Origin: an uncultured Lachnospiraceae bacterium
GTDB lineage: Bacteria; Bacillota; Clostridia; Lachnospirales; Lachnospiraceae
Direction of reading: 5' to 3'
Assembly: GCA_945929965.1 (NCBI GenBank)
Contig: CAMEOT010000006.1
Coordinates: forward strand, 1 to 64,000
Length of the DNA: 64,000 bases
Every line of letters starts with the position of its first letter. Positions within the stretch are counted from its first letter, which is position 1. A program made the position numbers and the translations under genes. Positions 10,254 to 25,700 of the stretch are shown one piece after another. The notes under the pieces were generated by a model, which had not been told where the DNA came from, made no database searches, and saw only the letters and a program-made list of their open reading frames with translations.

Positions 10254-10740
10254 AACCGTTTTGGAGATGGACTTAGGGATCCTGTTTCTGGGAGTGCTGG
10301 CACAGATCATCGGAGCATTTATCGCGAAGGATAAAATGGTGTATGCAGGGAGTCTGTGGCTCGGTGTCTTGCTTGCGCTTGCAGCAACATATCATATGTA
10401 CCGTTCCCTGGACCTGGCACTGGATCAGCCGGAGAAGACCGCACAGAAGATGATCTTCCGCGGATATATCCTGCGTTATGTGATACTGATTTTTATATTG
10501 CTGGTGCTTATGAAGACAGAGGTGATGAATCCTCTGACCTTCTTTTTCTCCTATGTGATATGTATGAAAGTAACGGCATTTCTACAGCCGCTTACCCATA
10601 AATTATGCAATAAATTGTTTCATGAAACGGATCCGATTCCCCAGGCGATACCTAAGGAGACTGCCGGAGGCGAAAACGTCCCGGAGAATCCAGCAGGAGC
10701 TGAAAAGGACGGAGAAGTGACAGAACAACAGAATAAATAA
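10213..10740 (+). CDS. ATP synthase subunit I-like membrane protein
   Basis: Four hydrophobic segments, position before atpB; start uncertain (10186, 10213 or 10225). Confidence 0.65.
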   Translation: MMTAMRNTLKKINRTVLEMDLGILFLGVLAQIIGAFIAKDKMVYAGSLWLGVLLALAATYHMYRSLDLALDQPEKTAQKMIFRGYILRYVILIFILLVLMKTEVMNPLTFFFSYVICMKVTAFLQPLTHKLCNKLFHETDPIPQAIPKETAGGENVPENPAGAEKDGEVTEQQNK

Positions 10741-10755
10741 TAAGGAGGTGAAACA

Positions 10756-11487
10756 ATGGAACATGGAATTTTGTTATCCGGTGCCGATAATATCGATTTT
10801 ATGATACATGGCGTGTTTAAGTATTCTTTTTTCGGCCATGAGGTATGGATAACGACCACACATGTGTGTGTGCTGATCGTCATGTTGATCATCATTGGTT
10901 TTGCCATTGCCGCCAACCGCTGTATGGCCAAAGCCAGAGAAGTGCCGGAAGGCTTTCAGAATGTGGTGGAGCTGATCGTGGAGAAGCTGGATGCCATGGT
11001 GGATACTCCCATGGGCAAGGCGGCACCGAAGTTCTATAACTACATTGGAACGATCTTCATCTTCATTCTGGTGAGTAATATTTCCGGTTTGCTGGGACTT
11101 CGTCCCCCCACAGCGGATTATGGCGTGACACTGCCCCTCGGCGTACTGACATTTATATTGATTCATTATAACCAATTCAAGTACCAGAAGCCGAAGGAGA
11201 TCTGGGAAGGCATGTGTTCTCCACTGCCGCCCTGGCTGCCGATCTGGCTGCCCATCAACCTGATCAGTGAGATCGCCGTACCAATTTCGTTGTCTTTGCG
11301 TCTGTTCGCAAACGTATTGTCCGGAACGGTAATGATGGCATTGATCTACGGATTGTTAGGTGTGATCGCCACGGCGTGGCCCGCAGCGCTGCATGTGTAT
11401 TTTGACCTGTTCTCCGGAGCCATCCAGACATACGTATTCTGTATGCTGACGATGACTTATATCGCAAATGCAAGAGGAGACGCGTAA
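10756..11487 (+). CDS. atpB: F1Fo ATP synthase subunit a
   Basis: ISLSLRLFANVLSGTVMMALIYGLL; PLGVLTFILIHYN; operon position. Confidence 0.95.
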   Translation: MEHGILLSGADNIDFMIHGVFKYSFFGHEVWITTTHVCVLIVMLIIIGFAIAANRCMAKAREVPEGFQNVVELIVEKLDAMVDTPMGKAAPKFYNYIGTIFIFILVSNISGLLGLRPPTADYGVTLPLGVLTFILIHYNQFKYQKPKEIWEGMCSPLPPWLPIWLPINLISEIAVPISLSLRLFANVLSGTVMMALIYGLLGVIATAWPAALHVYFDLFSGAIQTYVFCMLTMTYIANARGDA

Positions 11488-11501
11488 GCTTAAAATGCTA
11501 G

Positions 11502-11795
<294 letters not shown>

Positions 11796-11847
11796 TTAAA
11801 CGAAAGGAATGCGGATGAAAATGATACTATTAACAGAAGGCGAGACC

Positions 11848-12350
11848 ATGTCAAGACTGTTTGACCTGGACTGGCAGCTGCTGGCAGACTCCTGCCTGAT
11901 GATCATTGCCATCTTCGTATTGTTCCTGGCGCTCAGCTATTTCCTGTTCAATCCGGCGAGAAAGTTCTTAAATGATCGTAAAGAGAAGATCAGAGGAGAA
12001 CTGGAAGAAGCGAAGACCAGTCAGGAAAAAGCCGCAGAACTGAAGGAACAGTATGAGGCGAAGCTGAAAGATATCGACAAAGAGGCAGAGGACATCTTAA
12101 GTGATGCCAGAAGACGGGCTCTCCAGAACGAGGAGCGCATCGTCGCACAGGCGAAGGAAGAAGCAGGCAGAATCCTGGCGAGAGCACAGGAAGAAGCCAG
12201 ACTGGAAAAACAGAAAATGTCCGACGAGATCAAACAGGAGATCGTATCCGTGGCATCTGTCATGGCAGGTAAGCTTGTGGGTGCGTCCATAGACACCGCC
12301 AGACAGAACAGTCTGATCGAAGAGACGCTGAAGGAAATGGGTGAGGACAC

Positions 12351-12363
<13 letters not shown>
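11848..12363 (+). CDS. atpF: F1Fo ATP synthase subunit b
   Basis: N-terminal TM then charged helix; operon position; start set at MSRLFDLDW. Confidence 0.92.
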
Positions 12364-14436
<2,073 letters not shown>

Positions 14437-14475
14437 GTGTGTCAGCCGTGACATACGGCAGAATGAGAGGTAACT

Positions 14476-16772
<2,297 letters not shown>

Positions 16773-16792
16773 CATGAGAGGGGAGTACAGAT

Positions 16793-17194
16793 ATGGCAGA
16801 TAAAGAATTCACACTTCGTATCATAACCCCGGAAAGAGTATTCTATGAGGGAACTGTGGATATGGTAGAATTCAATACCACGGAAGGACAGATCGGTGTC
16901 CTTCCGGGACACATTCCCCTGACGGTGATCGTGAAGCCGGGTATCCTGCATATTACGGAGACGGACGGAGAGAAGGAAGCAGCATTGCATTCCGGATTCG
17001 CCGAGATCCTTCCCGAAGGGGTTACCATTCTGGCAGAGATCATCGAATGGCCCAATGAGATCGATGAGAAACGTGCGGAGGCAGCATTGCACCGTGCGGA
17101 AGAGAGACTGCGCAGCAAGACGCCGGAGACGGATATTGCCAGAGCAGAGACGGCATTGCAGAGAGCAATGGCAAGAATTGAGGTGCTGCGATAA
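16793..17194 (+). CDS. atpC: F1Fo ATP synthase subunit epsilon
   Basis: LRIITPERVFYEGTVDMVEFNTTEGQIGVLPGHIPLTVIVKPG. Confidence 0.95.
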   Translation: MADKEFTLRIITPERVFYEGTVDMVEFNTTEGQIGVLPGHIPLTVIVKPGILHITETDGEKEAALHSGFAEILPEGVTILAEIIEWPNEIDEKRAEAALHRAEERLRSKTPETDIARAETALQRAMARIEVLR

Positions 17195-17216
17195 GAATCG
17201 CGGCACCTATTTTTTA
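17181..17216 (+). terminator. ATP operon terminator, left arm inside the atpC 3' end
   Basis: aggtgctgcgat-aaga-atcgcggcacct followed by ATTTTTT. Confidence 0.88.
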
Positions 17217-17256
17217 TTCTGCGCATATGCTATAAAAAAGCACGAGGCGAAAAACT

Positions 17257-17601
17257 ATGGTATCACGCCCATTTTTTATGACATTGCCCGGATATCCCGG
17301 AAGAATGGATGAGAAAGAACTATTAAGTGACCTGGAATATCTGCAGCAGACCTATCCTGGAGAAGTCAGACGCTGTCAGCGCAGAATTGCGGAAATATTG
17401 GACAAATACGATTATGAAGGAAGCATGATCTATGACGAATATCCGGACCGGTTAAGCCTGTATTGGATTGCAGATACAGTCGGTAAGATCCTGGAGCAGG
17501 AATCGGAAAAAGTCTCCGGGGATCTGATCCAGGTACTGGTGTGTGATGAGATCTACAAGAGAAGACACGGCGGAAGACGCGGAATGATTGCATTTTTATA
17601 G
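17257..17601 (+). CDS. Hypothetical protein (~98-114 aa)
   Basis: Intact ORF with GAGG upstream of 17257; internal start at 17305 also possible. Confidence 0.6.
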   Translation: MVSRPFFMTLPGYPGRMDEKELLSDLEYLQQTYPGEVRRCQRRIAEILDKYDYEGSMIYDEYPDRLSLYWIADTVGKILEQESEKVSGDLIQVLVCDEIYKRRHGGRRGMIAFL

Positions 17602-17676
17602 CAAAGAGGAATCATTTATGTTACAATGAACACTGTGAATTCATCAGGCATGAAGCGTATGGAAGCAGGATAAACT

Positions 17677-18854
17677 ATGGAAGAATTGAAAATACTTTTA
17701 CAGACAATTTTGAATAAAGACTTACAGCAGATCATCCTGAGCAACAGTCGTCATCCGGAACAGGCTCAGAAGGCGAAGATCCGCCCGGTACTGATCCGCG
17801 GGGAGCTGGTGTTTCAGGAGACTGCTTACAGAGGAACACAGGTATTTCATGAGAATTTTACGGCGGAGCAGATGACGGACAGAATCTGCACGGCACTGGC
17901 GGAGCAGTTCCGGCAGGGAGAATTTACAGCGAAAAGTTTACAGGCTACGGCGTTAGTCAGTAAAAAAGGAAAGCTGACGCTGAAGGTGAAAAATAACGGT
18001 GCATCAAAGGCAGGGAAAAGTACCGCTTCCGAACAGGAGGATCTGCAGGCACTTTCCCATAACCGCACCAAGCATTATATCTTAGAGGAAGGAAAGCCTG
18101 TGGATTTCCTGGTGGGGCTGGGTGTGCAGACACCGGACGGCCGTGTGACGAAGGCAAGATTCGATAAATTCCGCCAGATCAATCGCTATCTGGAATTCAT
18201 CGAGGATGTGATCGACGAACTGCCCACGGACCGGACCATAAGGATTATCGATTTCGGCTGCGGCAAATCTTACCTTACTTTTGCCATGTATTACTATCTG
18301 CACGAATTACAGCGTAGAGATATTCAGGTGACCGGACTGGATCTGAAGACTGATGTGATCCGGCACTGCAATGAACTGGCGGAGAGGCTGGGCTATGACA
18401 GATTAAAATTTGAACGGGGAGACATCAGCACCTATGAGGGAACGGATGTGGCGGATATGGTAGTGACGTTGCATGCCTGTACCTGGCGACGGATTATGCC
18501 CTGGACAAAGCGGTAAAATGGGGAGCCAGAGTCATCCTGGCGGTACCCTGCTGTCAGCACGAACTGAACAGGCAGATCCAATGTGACTCCCTGAAGCCCG
18601 TGCTGAAATACGGGATTATCAAGGAACGTATCGCGGCACTGCTTACGGATGCCCTCAGAGCGAATCTCCTGGAACAGCAGGGGTACGAGACACAGATCCT
18701 GGAATTCATTGATATGGAACATACTCCGAAGAATCTGTTGATCCGTGCGGTGAAAAAGGGCAGCATGCGCCCGAAGCACAGTGCGGACATCAGTACAGTG
18801 GAGGAACTGCTGCATGTGGCACCGACACTGGACAAACTGCTGAATAATGAATGA
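17677..18854 (+). pseudogene. SAM-dependent methyltransferase (Methyltransf_32-like), frameshifted
   Basis: IIDFGCGKSYLTFAMYYYL motif I in frame 1; ...LATDYALDKAVKWGARVILAVPCCQHELNRQI continues in the next frame from 18483; one G appears missing between 18480 and 18481. Confidence 0.8.
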
Positions 18855-21400
18855 GTGAAGAAGCAAGAATGAAGAAAACGATTATTAAAATTGCCGTATG
18901 CGTTGTGGTGTTTATAGCGTCAGCGTTTATCATCGGCGGCATTATGAATCAGGGACATAATAACATGACCATGGAAATGGCTCCGGCAACACTTCCCGTG
19001 ATCACCATGGAGAGCGGAGGAGTGGCATGTAACGAGCTGCATGGCAACACGGTGGAAATGGATGTGGCTTACCAGAAGGACACGGTGACCATGCTGGGGG
19101 TGGACAGACAGGCGAATTTTACTGTGGATACCTATGGCAGAGAAGTTACGGGAATCTCCATGGAAGTCCGCAGCATTGACGGATCCCGCCTCATAGAGAA
19201 TGGAGAAGTCACCGGATGGAAGGCGGGAGATAAAAGTCTCTCCGTCACACTGGCATTGAAGGATCTGATCAATACCAATACACAGTACAGTCTGACCCTG
19301 ATCCTGGAACTGGAAGGGGAACAGAAGGTCTACTATTATACAACGATCCTGTGGAACGACGACCTGCATATCGCAGAGATCCTGGAGTTCGCCACGGATT
19401 TTCATGGGAAGCTCTATGATAAGGAAGCAGCGAAGGAACTGACCAAGTATTTAGAACCGAATTCCAAACTGACGGATAACGGCACTTTTCATAAGGTGAA
19501 TATTCATAGCAGTTTCCAGCAGATTACCTGGGGAAGTCTGGAGCCGACGCAGGAAAATGCGGCTTCCATCCGCCTGGTACAGGTGAACGGCAATGTAGCA
19601 TCGCTTTTGATGGATTTTGTCGTGTCCACCGGTGAGGGGAAAAATAAGATATATTATAGCGTGGAAGAATACTATCGCGTCAGATATACCTCGGAGAGAA
19701 TGTATCTGCTGGATTATGAGCGGACCATGACACAGATCCCGGATACCGGGCGGATGTATGCCAATGATAAGATCCTTTTGGGGATCACGGACGAAAATGT
19801 GGACATGATGGAGAGCACCGACGGCAATACCGTGGTATTTTCCGATAGGGGACAGCTGCTTTGCTATAACGCGGTGACCAATGGGCTGACGGTGATCTTC
19901 TCTTTCTATGACAAGGACAATGCGGACTGCCGTACTCTGTATGACCATCATGATATCAAGATTCTGGATGTGGATGAGGGCGGCAATGTGAAATTCGCTG
20001 TATACGGTTATATGAACCGGGGAAGACACGAAGGGGAGACCGGTATTCAGATCTTAAGCTATGACAATTCCCTCAATACCATAGAGGAAGAAGTTTATAT
20101 TCCCTATTCCAAGAGTTATGCGGTGCTGAAAGACGAGATGAATCAGCTGCTGTACCAAAACAGACAGCAGCATCTGTACTTTTTCCTGGAAAACGGGGTC
20201 TATGATGTGGACCTGGAGAATCGAAGTGCAGCGCAGCTGGTAAGCATACACCAGGATGACAGTCTCCAGGTATCGGAGAACCATGAGATCATCGTATGGC
20301 AGGAAGGGGACGATATAAATCACAGCAGCCAGCTAAATGTGCGGAACCTGAATACCGGAGAGCAGACGGTGATCCGCGCGGAGGATGGTGAGGCAATCCG
20401 CCCCTTGGGATTCATGGGAGAGGACATCATCTACGGTGTGGCAAGAGAGAGTGATATCCGCACAGAGAATTCCGGACAGATATTCTATCCCATGTATAAG
20501 ATATGTATCAGTAATTCTTCCGGTGCCAGTCTGAAGGAATACGGGCAGGAAGGAATCTATGTCGTGGGATGTACGATCGAGGGTAACCAGATCACACTGT
20601 CCCGCCTGCAGCGGGCGGAGAACGGCAGCTACCAGGAGATCCTGGATGACCAGATCATGAACAATGTGGAAGAAGAAGCCGGACAGAATAAGGTGGTCAC
20701 GGCAAATATCGATATTTATGAGCGCTATGTGCAGATTCAGACGAAATCTTCCATTGATACGAAGACCATCAAGGTGCTGAACCCCAAGGAGGTTGTATTT
20801 GAGGGCGGCAGAGAGCTGGAACTGGATGCGGTCAGCGAAGTGCCCCGGTATTATGTCTACAATGCATATGGCGTATGCGGTATCTACAGTGCTCCGGGCA
20901 CGGCAGTGAAGGAAGCCTATGACACGTCCGGTATTGTGACCAATGACCGTGGAGTTACGATATGGCTCAAGGGAAACCGTGTCAGCAGGAACCAGATCAT
21001 GGCGATCAAGGAAGAGAGCGTCACGGAGCAGAAGAACAGCTTGGCTGTATGCCTGGATAACATTCTCAGACATGCCGGAATCACCCGTAACACTGAGTAC
21101 GACCTGGCGCAGGGCAAGACTGCCACTACGATCCTGTCGGAAAATATGACGGGAGTACAGGTGCTGGATTTAAGCGGCTGTACGCTGGATGCGGTGCTGT
21201 ATTATGTGAATCAGGATATCCCGGTACTGGCGATCCTGGATGACGGGGAAGCAGTTCTGGTGACAGGATTTAATGAATTCAATGTGGTCATTATGGAACC
21301 TGCCACCGGAAAGCTGTATAAGAAGGGAATGAATGATGCCACAGCGTGGTTTGCTGAGAATGGCAATCATTTCATCACATACATGAGAACAGAGAATTAA
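18851..21400 (+). CDS. Large envelope protein of unknown function: N-terminal TM, beta-rich middle, C39-peptidase-like C-terminus
   Basis: 849-aa ORF, TM segment IAVCVVVFIASAFIIGGIM; C-terminal NSLAVCLDNILRHAG...VPLAILDDGEAVLVTGF-like pattern. Confidence 0.75.
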   Translation: MSEEARMKKTIIKIAVCVVVFIASAFIIGGIMNQGHNNMTMEMAPATLPVITMESGGVACNELHGNTVEMDVAYQKDTVTMLGVDRQANFTVDTYGREVTGISMEVRSIDGSRLIENGEVTGWKAGDKSLSVTLALKDLINTNTQYSLTLILELEGEQKVYYYTTILWNDDLHIAEILEFATDFHGKLYDKEAAKELTKYLEPNSKLTDNGTFHKVNIHSSFQQITWGSLEPTQENAASIRLVQVNGNVASLLMDFVVSTGEGKNKIYYSVEEYYRVRYTSERMYLLDYERTMTQIPDTGRMYANDKILLGITDENVDMMESTDGNTVVFSDRGQLLCYNAVTNGLTVIFSFYDKDNADCRTLYDHHDIKILDVDEGGNVKFAVYGYMNRGRHEGETGIQILSYDNSLNTIEEEVYIPYSKSYAVLKDEMNQLLYQNRQQHLYFFLENGVYDVDLENRSAAQLVSIHQDDSLQVSENHEIIVWQEGDDINHSSQLNVRNLNTGEQTVIRAEDGEAIRPLGFMGEDIIYGVARESDIRTENSGQIFYPMYKICISNSSGASLKEYGQEGIYVVGCTIEGNQITLSRLQRAENGSYQEILDDQIMNNVEEEAGQNKVVTANIDIYERYVQIQTKSSIDTKTIKVLNPKEVVFEGGRELELDAVSEVPRYYVYNAYGVCGIYSAPGTAVKEAYDTSGIVTNDRGVTIWLKGNRVSRNQIMAIKEESVTEQKNSLAVCLDNILRHAGITRNTEYDLAQGKTATTILSENMTGVQVLDLSGCTLDAVLYYVNQDIPVLAILDDGEAVLVTGFNEFNVVIMEPATGKLYKKGMNDATAWFAENGNHFITYMRTEN

Positions 21401-21405
21401 ATAGC

Positions 21406-21900
21406 TTATTTCTGTACATCAAAAATGTATTTGCGATATTTCTGCAACACGGTGCGAAGCAGCATGCCCAGGATGCCGCAGGAGATCACTTCCCCGATGC
21501 CTACGGTCAGCATGAAATAAGGAATACCACCTTCTAAATGATACACATAAGCCAGCACGAAAGGAACGATGATGGTGTTGGCGATGATGGGAGGCAGAGG
21601 AACCAGCCATTTGTTCTTATCACGCAGCAGATAAGTGCCAAAGGCACCGATCAGCGTTGCCAGGCTGCCGAAGATAATGTCAAGCAGCATGCAGCCGGTC
21701 ATGGTATTGCTGATGATACATCCCAGGAAAAGTCCCGGTATGGCAGCAGGGGTAAATACGGGAAGAATCGTCAGGGCTTCCGAGAAGCGGACCTGAATGG
21801 CATAATTTGCCAGTCCCAGAGCGTTGGCTAACATGGTCAGCACAACATAGAGAGCAGCGATCACCGCTCCGTGTACGAGGTACAGTACTTTTTTGTTCAT
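21406..21900 (-). CDS. queT: QueT family queuosine-precursor transporter
   Basis: VHGAVIAALYVVLTMLANALGLANYAIQVRFSEALTILPVFTPAAIPGLFLGCIISN; preQ1 riboswitch upstream. Confidence 0.92.
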   Translation of the reverse strand: MNKKVLYLVHGAVIAALYVVLTMLANALGLANYAIQVRFSEALTILPVFTPAAIPGLFLGCIISNTMTGCMLLDIIFGSLATLIGAFGTYLLRDKNKWLVPLPPIIANTIIVPFVLAYVYHLEGGIPYFMLTVGIGEVISCGILGMLLRTVLQKYRKYIFDVQK

Positions 21901-21907
21901 TTGTTTT

Positions 21908-21950
21908 CTCCTTTAGTTTTGTTTTACGAGTGGAAGGTCACGAACACTCG
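21908..21950 (-). promoter_or_regulatory. PreQ1-I riboswitch
   Basis: Minus-strand CGAGUG-UUCGUGACCUUC-CACUCG-UAAAACAAAACUAAAGGAG: 6-bp P1, conserved UUC, A-rich tail ending in CUAA + SD; loop CCUU can pair with tail AAGG. Confidence 0.87.
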
Positions 21951-22017
21951 ATTCATTTTACGCCGGGAATCGGCGAGCCCTGTAAGACCTTGTTTTTATG
22001 GGCTGTACAACTGTTTC

Positions 22018-22045
22018 AGTATAACAATAATCTGGGAAAAGTCAA
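22018..22045 (-). promoter_or_regulatory. Sigma-A-type promoter for queT
   Basis: Minus strand TTGACT - 16 nt - TATACT. Confidence 0.65.
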
Positions 22046-22139
22046 GCCCTGTGTCAAAATATCCAATAGTTGCATTTTCTGCGTAAAAATGCGAAAATAT
22101 AAGATAACGCATTGATTGCAAGAAAGTAAGGAGAAGTAT

Positions 22140-22712
22140 ATGTATATTATCGCAGGGCTGGGGAATCCCGGCAAAGAATATGAAAATACGAGACATAATA
22201 TCGGTTTTGATGTCATAGACAGATTAGCAGAGGAAGAAAATATTGCTGTCATGGAGAGCAAACACAAGGCGTTGATCGGCAAAGGCTACGTGGCAGGGCA
22301 GAAGGTGATCCTGGCGAAGCCCCAGACCTTCATGAACTTAAGCGGAGAGAGCATCCGAGAGATCGTAGACTATTATAAGGTGGACGATACGACAGAACTG
22401 ATCGTGATCTCTGACGACATCAGTCTGGATGTGGGACAGCTCCGCATCCGCAAAAAAGGCAGCGCCGGCGGGCATAATGGACTCAAGAATATCATCAAGA
22501 TGTTAGGGCATGATACTTTTACCCGCGTGCGTATGGGTGTGGGTGAAAAACCGAAGAATTATGACCTGGCAGATTATGTATTGGGACATTTCCCTTCGGA
22601 AGAACGCACCGTCATGGATGAAGCGACGAAGACTGCCGCAGAAGCGATCCGCATGATCATTACCGAGAGCGCGGACGCAGCCATGAACCATTTTAACAGT
22701 AAGAAAGCGTAA
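22140..22712 (+). CDS. pth: Peptidyl-tRNA hydrolase
   Basis: MYIIAGLGNPGKEYENTRHNIGFDVID; KPQTFMNLSGESI; GSAGGHNGLKNI. Confidence 0.96.
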   Translation: MYIIAGLGNPGKEYENTRHNIGFDVIDRLAEEENIAVMESKHKALIGKGYVAGQKVILAKPQTFMNLSGESIREIVDYYKVDDTTELIVISDDISLDVGQLRIRKKGSAGGHNGLKNIIKMLGHDTFTRVRMGVGEKPKNYDLADYVLGHFPSEERTVMDEATKTAAEAIRMIITESADAAMNHFNSKKA

Positions 22713-22737
22713 CGGTTATTAGCAAGAGGAAAAAGAA

Positions 22738-25700
22738 ATGCAGGCACTACTTGCGCCATTGAAAGAACTGGCGGAATATGACGAGATCCGTAAAATCGTC
22801 AGACAGGGAAAGGGAACCATCGCTCTATCCGGCTGCGTGGACTCACAGAAACTTCATATGATCTACGGAATCAGCGATGGCCTGAAATACAAGGTCATCG
22901 TTACTTATAATGACTTAAAAGCCAAGGAAATCTATGAGGAATACCACTTTTATGACAGGAATGTCATGCTGTATCCGGCGAAGGACCTGATCTTTTTCCA
23001 GGCGGATATCCACGGTAATCAGCTGGTGCAGGAGCGGATCAAGACTCTGCGCAGAGTCGTGGAGGGCAAGCCTGTCACCATCGTCACCACCTACGCGGCA
23101 CTGATGACACCCCAGGTATTGTGGCAGGAGCAGGATATTATCCGCACCGAACGGGGCGGAAGCCTGGATGAGAGCAAATTGGCATCCAGACTGGTTGCAA
23201 TGGGATATGAGAAGGCATATCAGGTGGAAAGCCCGGGACAGTTCTCCATCCGCGGCGGCATCGTGGACATTTTTGATCTGACGGAGGAGAATCCCTACCG
23301 TATCGAACTGTGGGGGGATGAAGTGGAATCCATCCGCAGCTTCGATATCTTAAGCCAGCGTTCCATTGAGAAGCTGGAGAGCATCACGGTCTACCCGGCG
23401 ACGGAGTTTGTATTGTCAGAGGAACAGATTCATAAGGGTATCGCGAAGCTGGAAAAAGAAGCAGTAAAACAGGAAAAAGTCTTCCGGGATGCCCACCAGC
23501 CGGAGGAAGCCCACAGAATCGTCACTCAGGTAAGCGAGCTGAAGGAACAGCTGCTGGAGTTCCAGAGCAAGATCAATCTGGAGGGTTACATCCGTTATTT
23601 TTATGAAGATACCGTAACCATGCCGGAATTGCTGGCAGATATGGCAGGACGATCTCTGGCTTTTTTCATTGATGAGCCGGCGCGAGTGAAAGAGCAGGCG
23701 GATGCCATCGAGCTGGAATTCAGAGAGAGCATGGAGCAGCGTGCGAGAAAAGGTTATGTGTTGCCGGGACAGATGAATATTCTATACAGTGGGGAGCAGG
23801 TAGCGGCAACATTAGAGAAAAATGCTGTGGTGACACTTGCTACTATGGAGACAAAGTACGGGTATTTCCGGACGGAAAAACATATGGATATTGCAGCCCG
23901 CAACATTGCCCCCTATAACAACAGCTTTGAATCCCTGGTCAAGGATCTGAAGAAATATAAAAAGAACGGCTACCGGGTGCTGTTACTGTCCGGCTCCCGT
24001 ACCAGAGCAAAGCGCCTGGCGGAGGATCTGCGTAATTCCGAGGATGCAGGACTGACGGCGGTATACACGGAAGACCCCATGCGGGAGGTACAGCCCGGAG
24101 AGATCCTGACCTACTACGGTCATGTGAATAAGGGATTCGAATACCCGTGGCTGAAATTCGTGGTGCTGTCCGAGAGTGATATTTTCGGGGCGGAGAAGCG
24201 CAAGAAAAAAAAGAAAAAACTCTACCAGGGGCAGAAGATCAATGATTTTAACGACCTGAAGATCGGTGACTATGTGGTGCATGAGACCCACGGACTGGGG
24301 ATATACAAAGGCATCGAGAAGGTAGAGGTAGACAAAGTTGTTAAGGATTACCTGAAGATCGAGTATCGGGATGGCGGCAATCTGTACATTCTCGCTACCG
24401 GACTGGATGTAATCCAGAAGTATGCCTCCGCCGATGCAGCGAAGAAGCCGAAGCTGAATAAATTAGGCGGCAAGGAATGGGAGCACACCAAGACCAAGGT
24501 GCGCAGCGCGGTCAGCGCCGTGGCAAAGGATCTGGTGGAGCTGTATGCGGTCCGCCAGCAGAGCGAGGGCTATGCCTTCGGAAAAGATACGGTATGGCAG
24601 CGGGAGTTCGAGGAGATGTTTCCTTTCGAGGAGACGGAGGATCAGCTGAATGCCATAGCGGATACCAAGGCGGACATGGAGAGCCACCGGATCATGGATC
24701 GTCTGATCTGCGGAGATGTGGGATATGGTAAGACAGAGATCGCCATCCGTGCCGCCTTCAAGGCAGTGCAGGAGGGCAAACAGGTGGTATACCTGGTGCC
24801 CACTACCATATTAGCGCAGCAGCACTACAACACTTTTGTGCAGAGAATGAAGAATTTCCCGGTCAATATTGCCTTGATGAGCCGTTTCCGCACGCCTTCG
24901 GAGATCAAAAAGACGGTAAAGGATCTGGAAAAGGGAATGGTCGATATTGTCATCGGCACTCACAGAGTATTGTCGGCGGATGTGAAATTCAAGGATCTTG
25001 GACTTTTGATCATTGATGAGGAGCAACGTTTCGGCGTCGCTCATAAGGAGAAGATCAAAAAATTAAAAGAGAACGTGGATGTGCTGACATTAACGGCAAC
25101 ACCCATTCCCCGTACGCTGCACATGAGCCTGATCGGCATCCGGGATATGAGCGTGTTAGAGGAGGCACCCAACGACAGACTGCCGATCCAGACCTTCGTC
25201 TGCGAATACAATGACGAGCTGGTCAGAGAGGCGATCGTTCGGGAGATGGCGCGGGGCGGACAGGTCTACTATGTCTACAATCGTGTGAACAATATCGCGG
25301 ATATTGCGGCACAGATCGCGAAGCTGGTGCCGGAGGCTAACGTGGCTTATGCCCACGGGCAGATGAAGGAGCATGAGCTGGAGCGGATCATGTTTGATTT
25401 CATCAACGGGGAGATTGATGTTCTGGTGTCCACCACCATCATCGAGACTGGACTGGATATCTCCAATGTAAACACCATGATCATTCAAGACTCGGATAAC
25501 CTGGGGCTGTCCCAGCTCTACCAGCTCAGGGGACGCGTGGGACGGTCCAACCGAAATGCGTATGCGTTTCTGATGTACAAGCGGGATAAAATGTTAAAAG
25601 AAGTAGCGGAGAAACGGCTGGCGGCGATCAAGGAATTCACGGATCTGGGCAGTGGTTTCAAGATCGCAATGCGTGACCTGGAGATCCGCGGTGCCGGTAA

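Noticed and set aside
21807-22115. 102-aa plus-strand ORF upstream of pth
   Set aside because: Covers the preQ1 riboswitch and queT promoter on the opposite strand; no protein-like composition.
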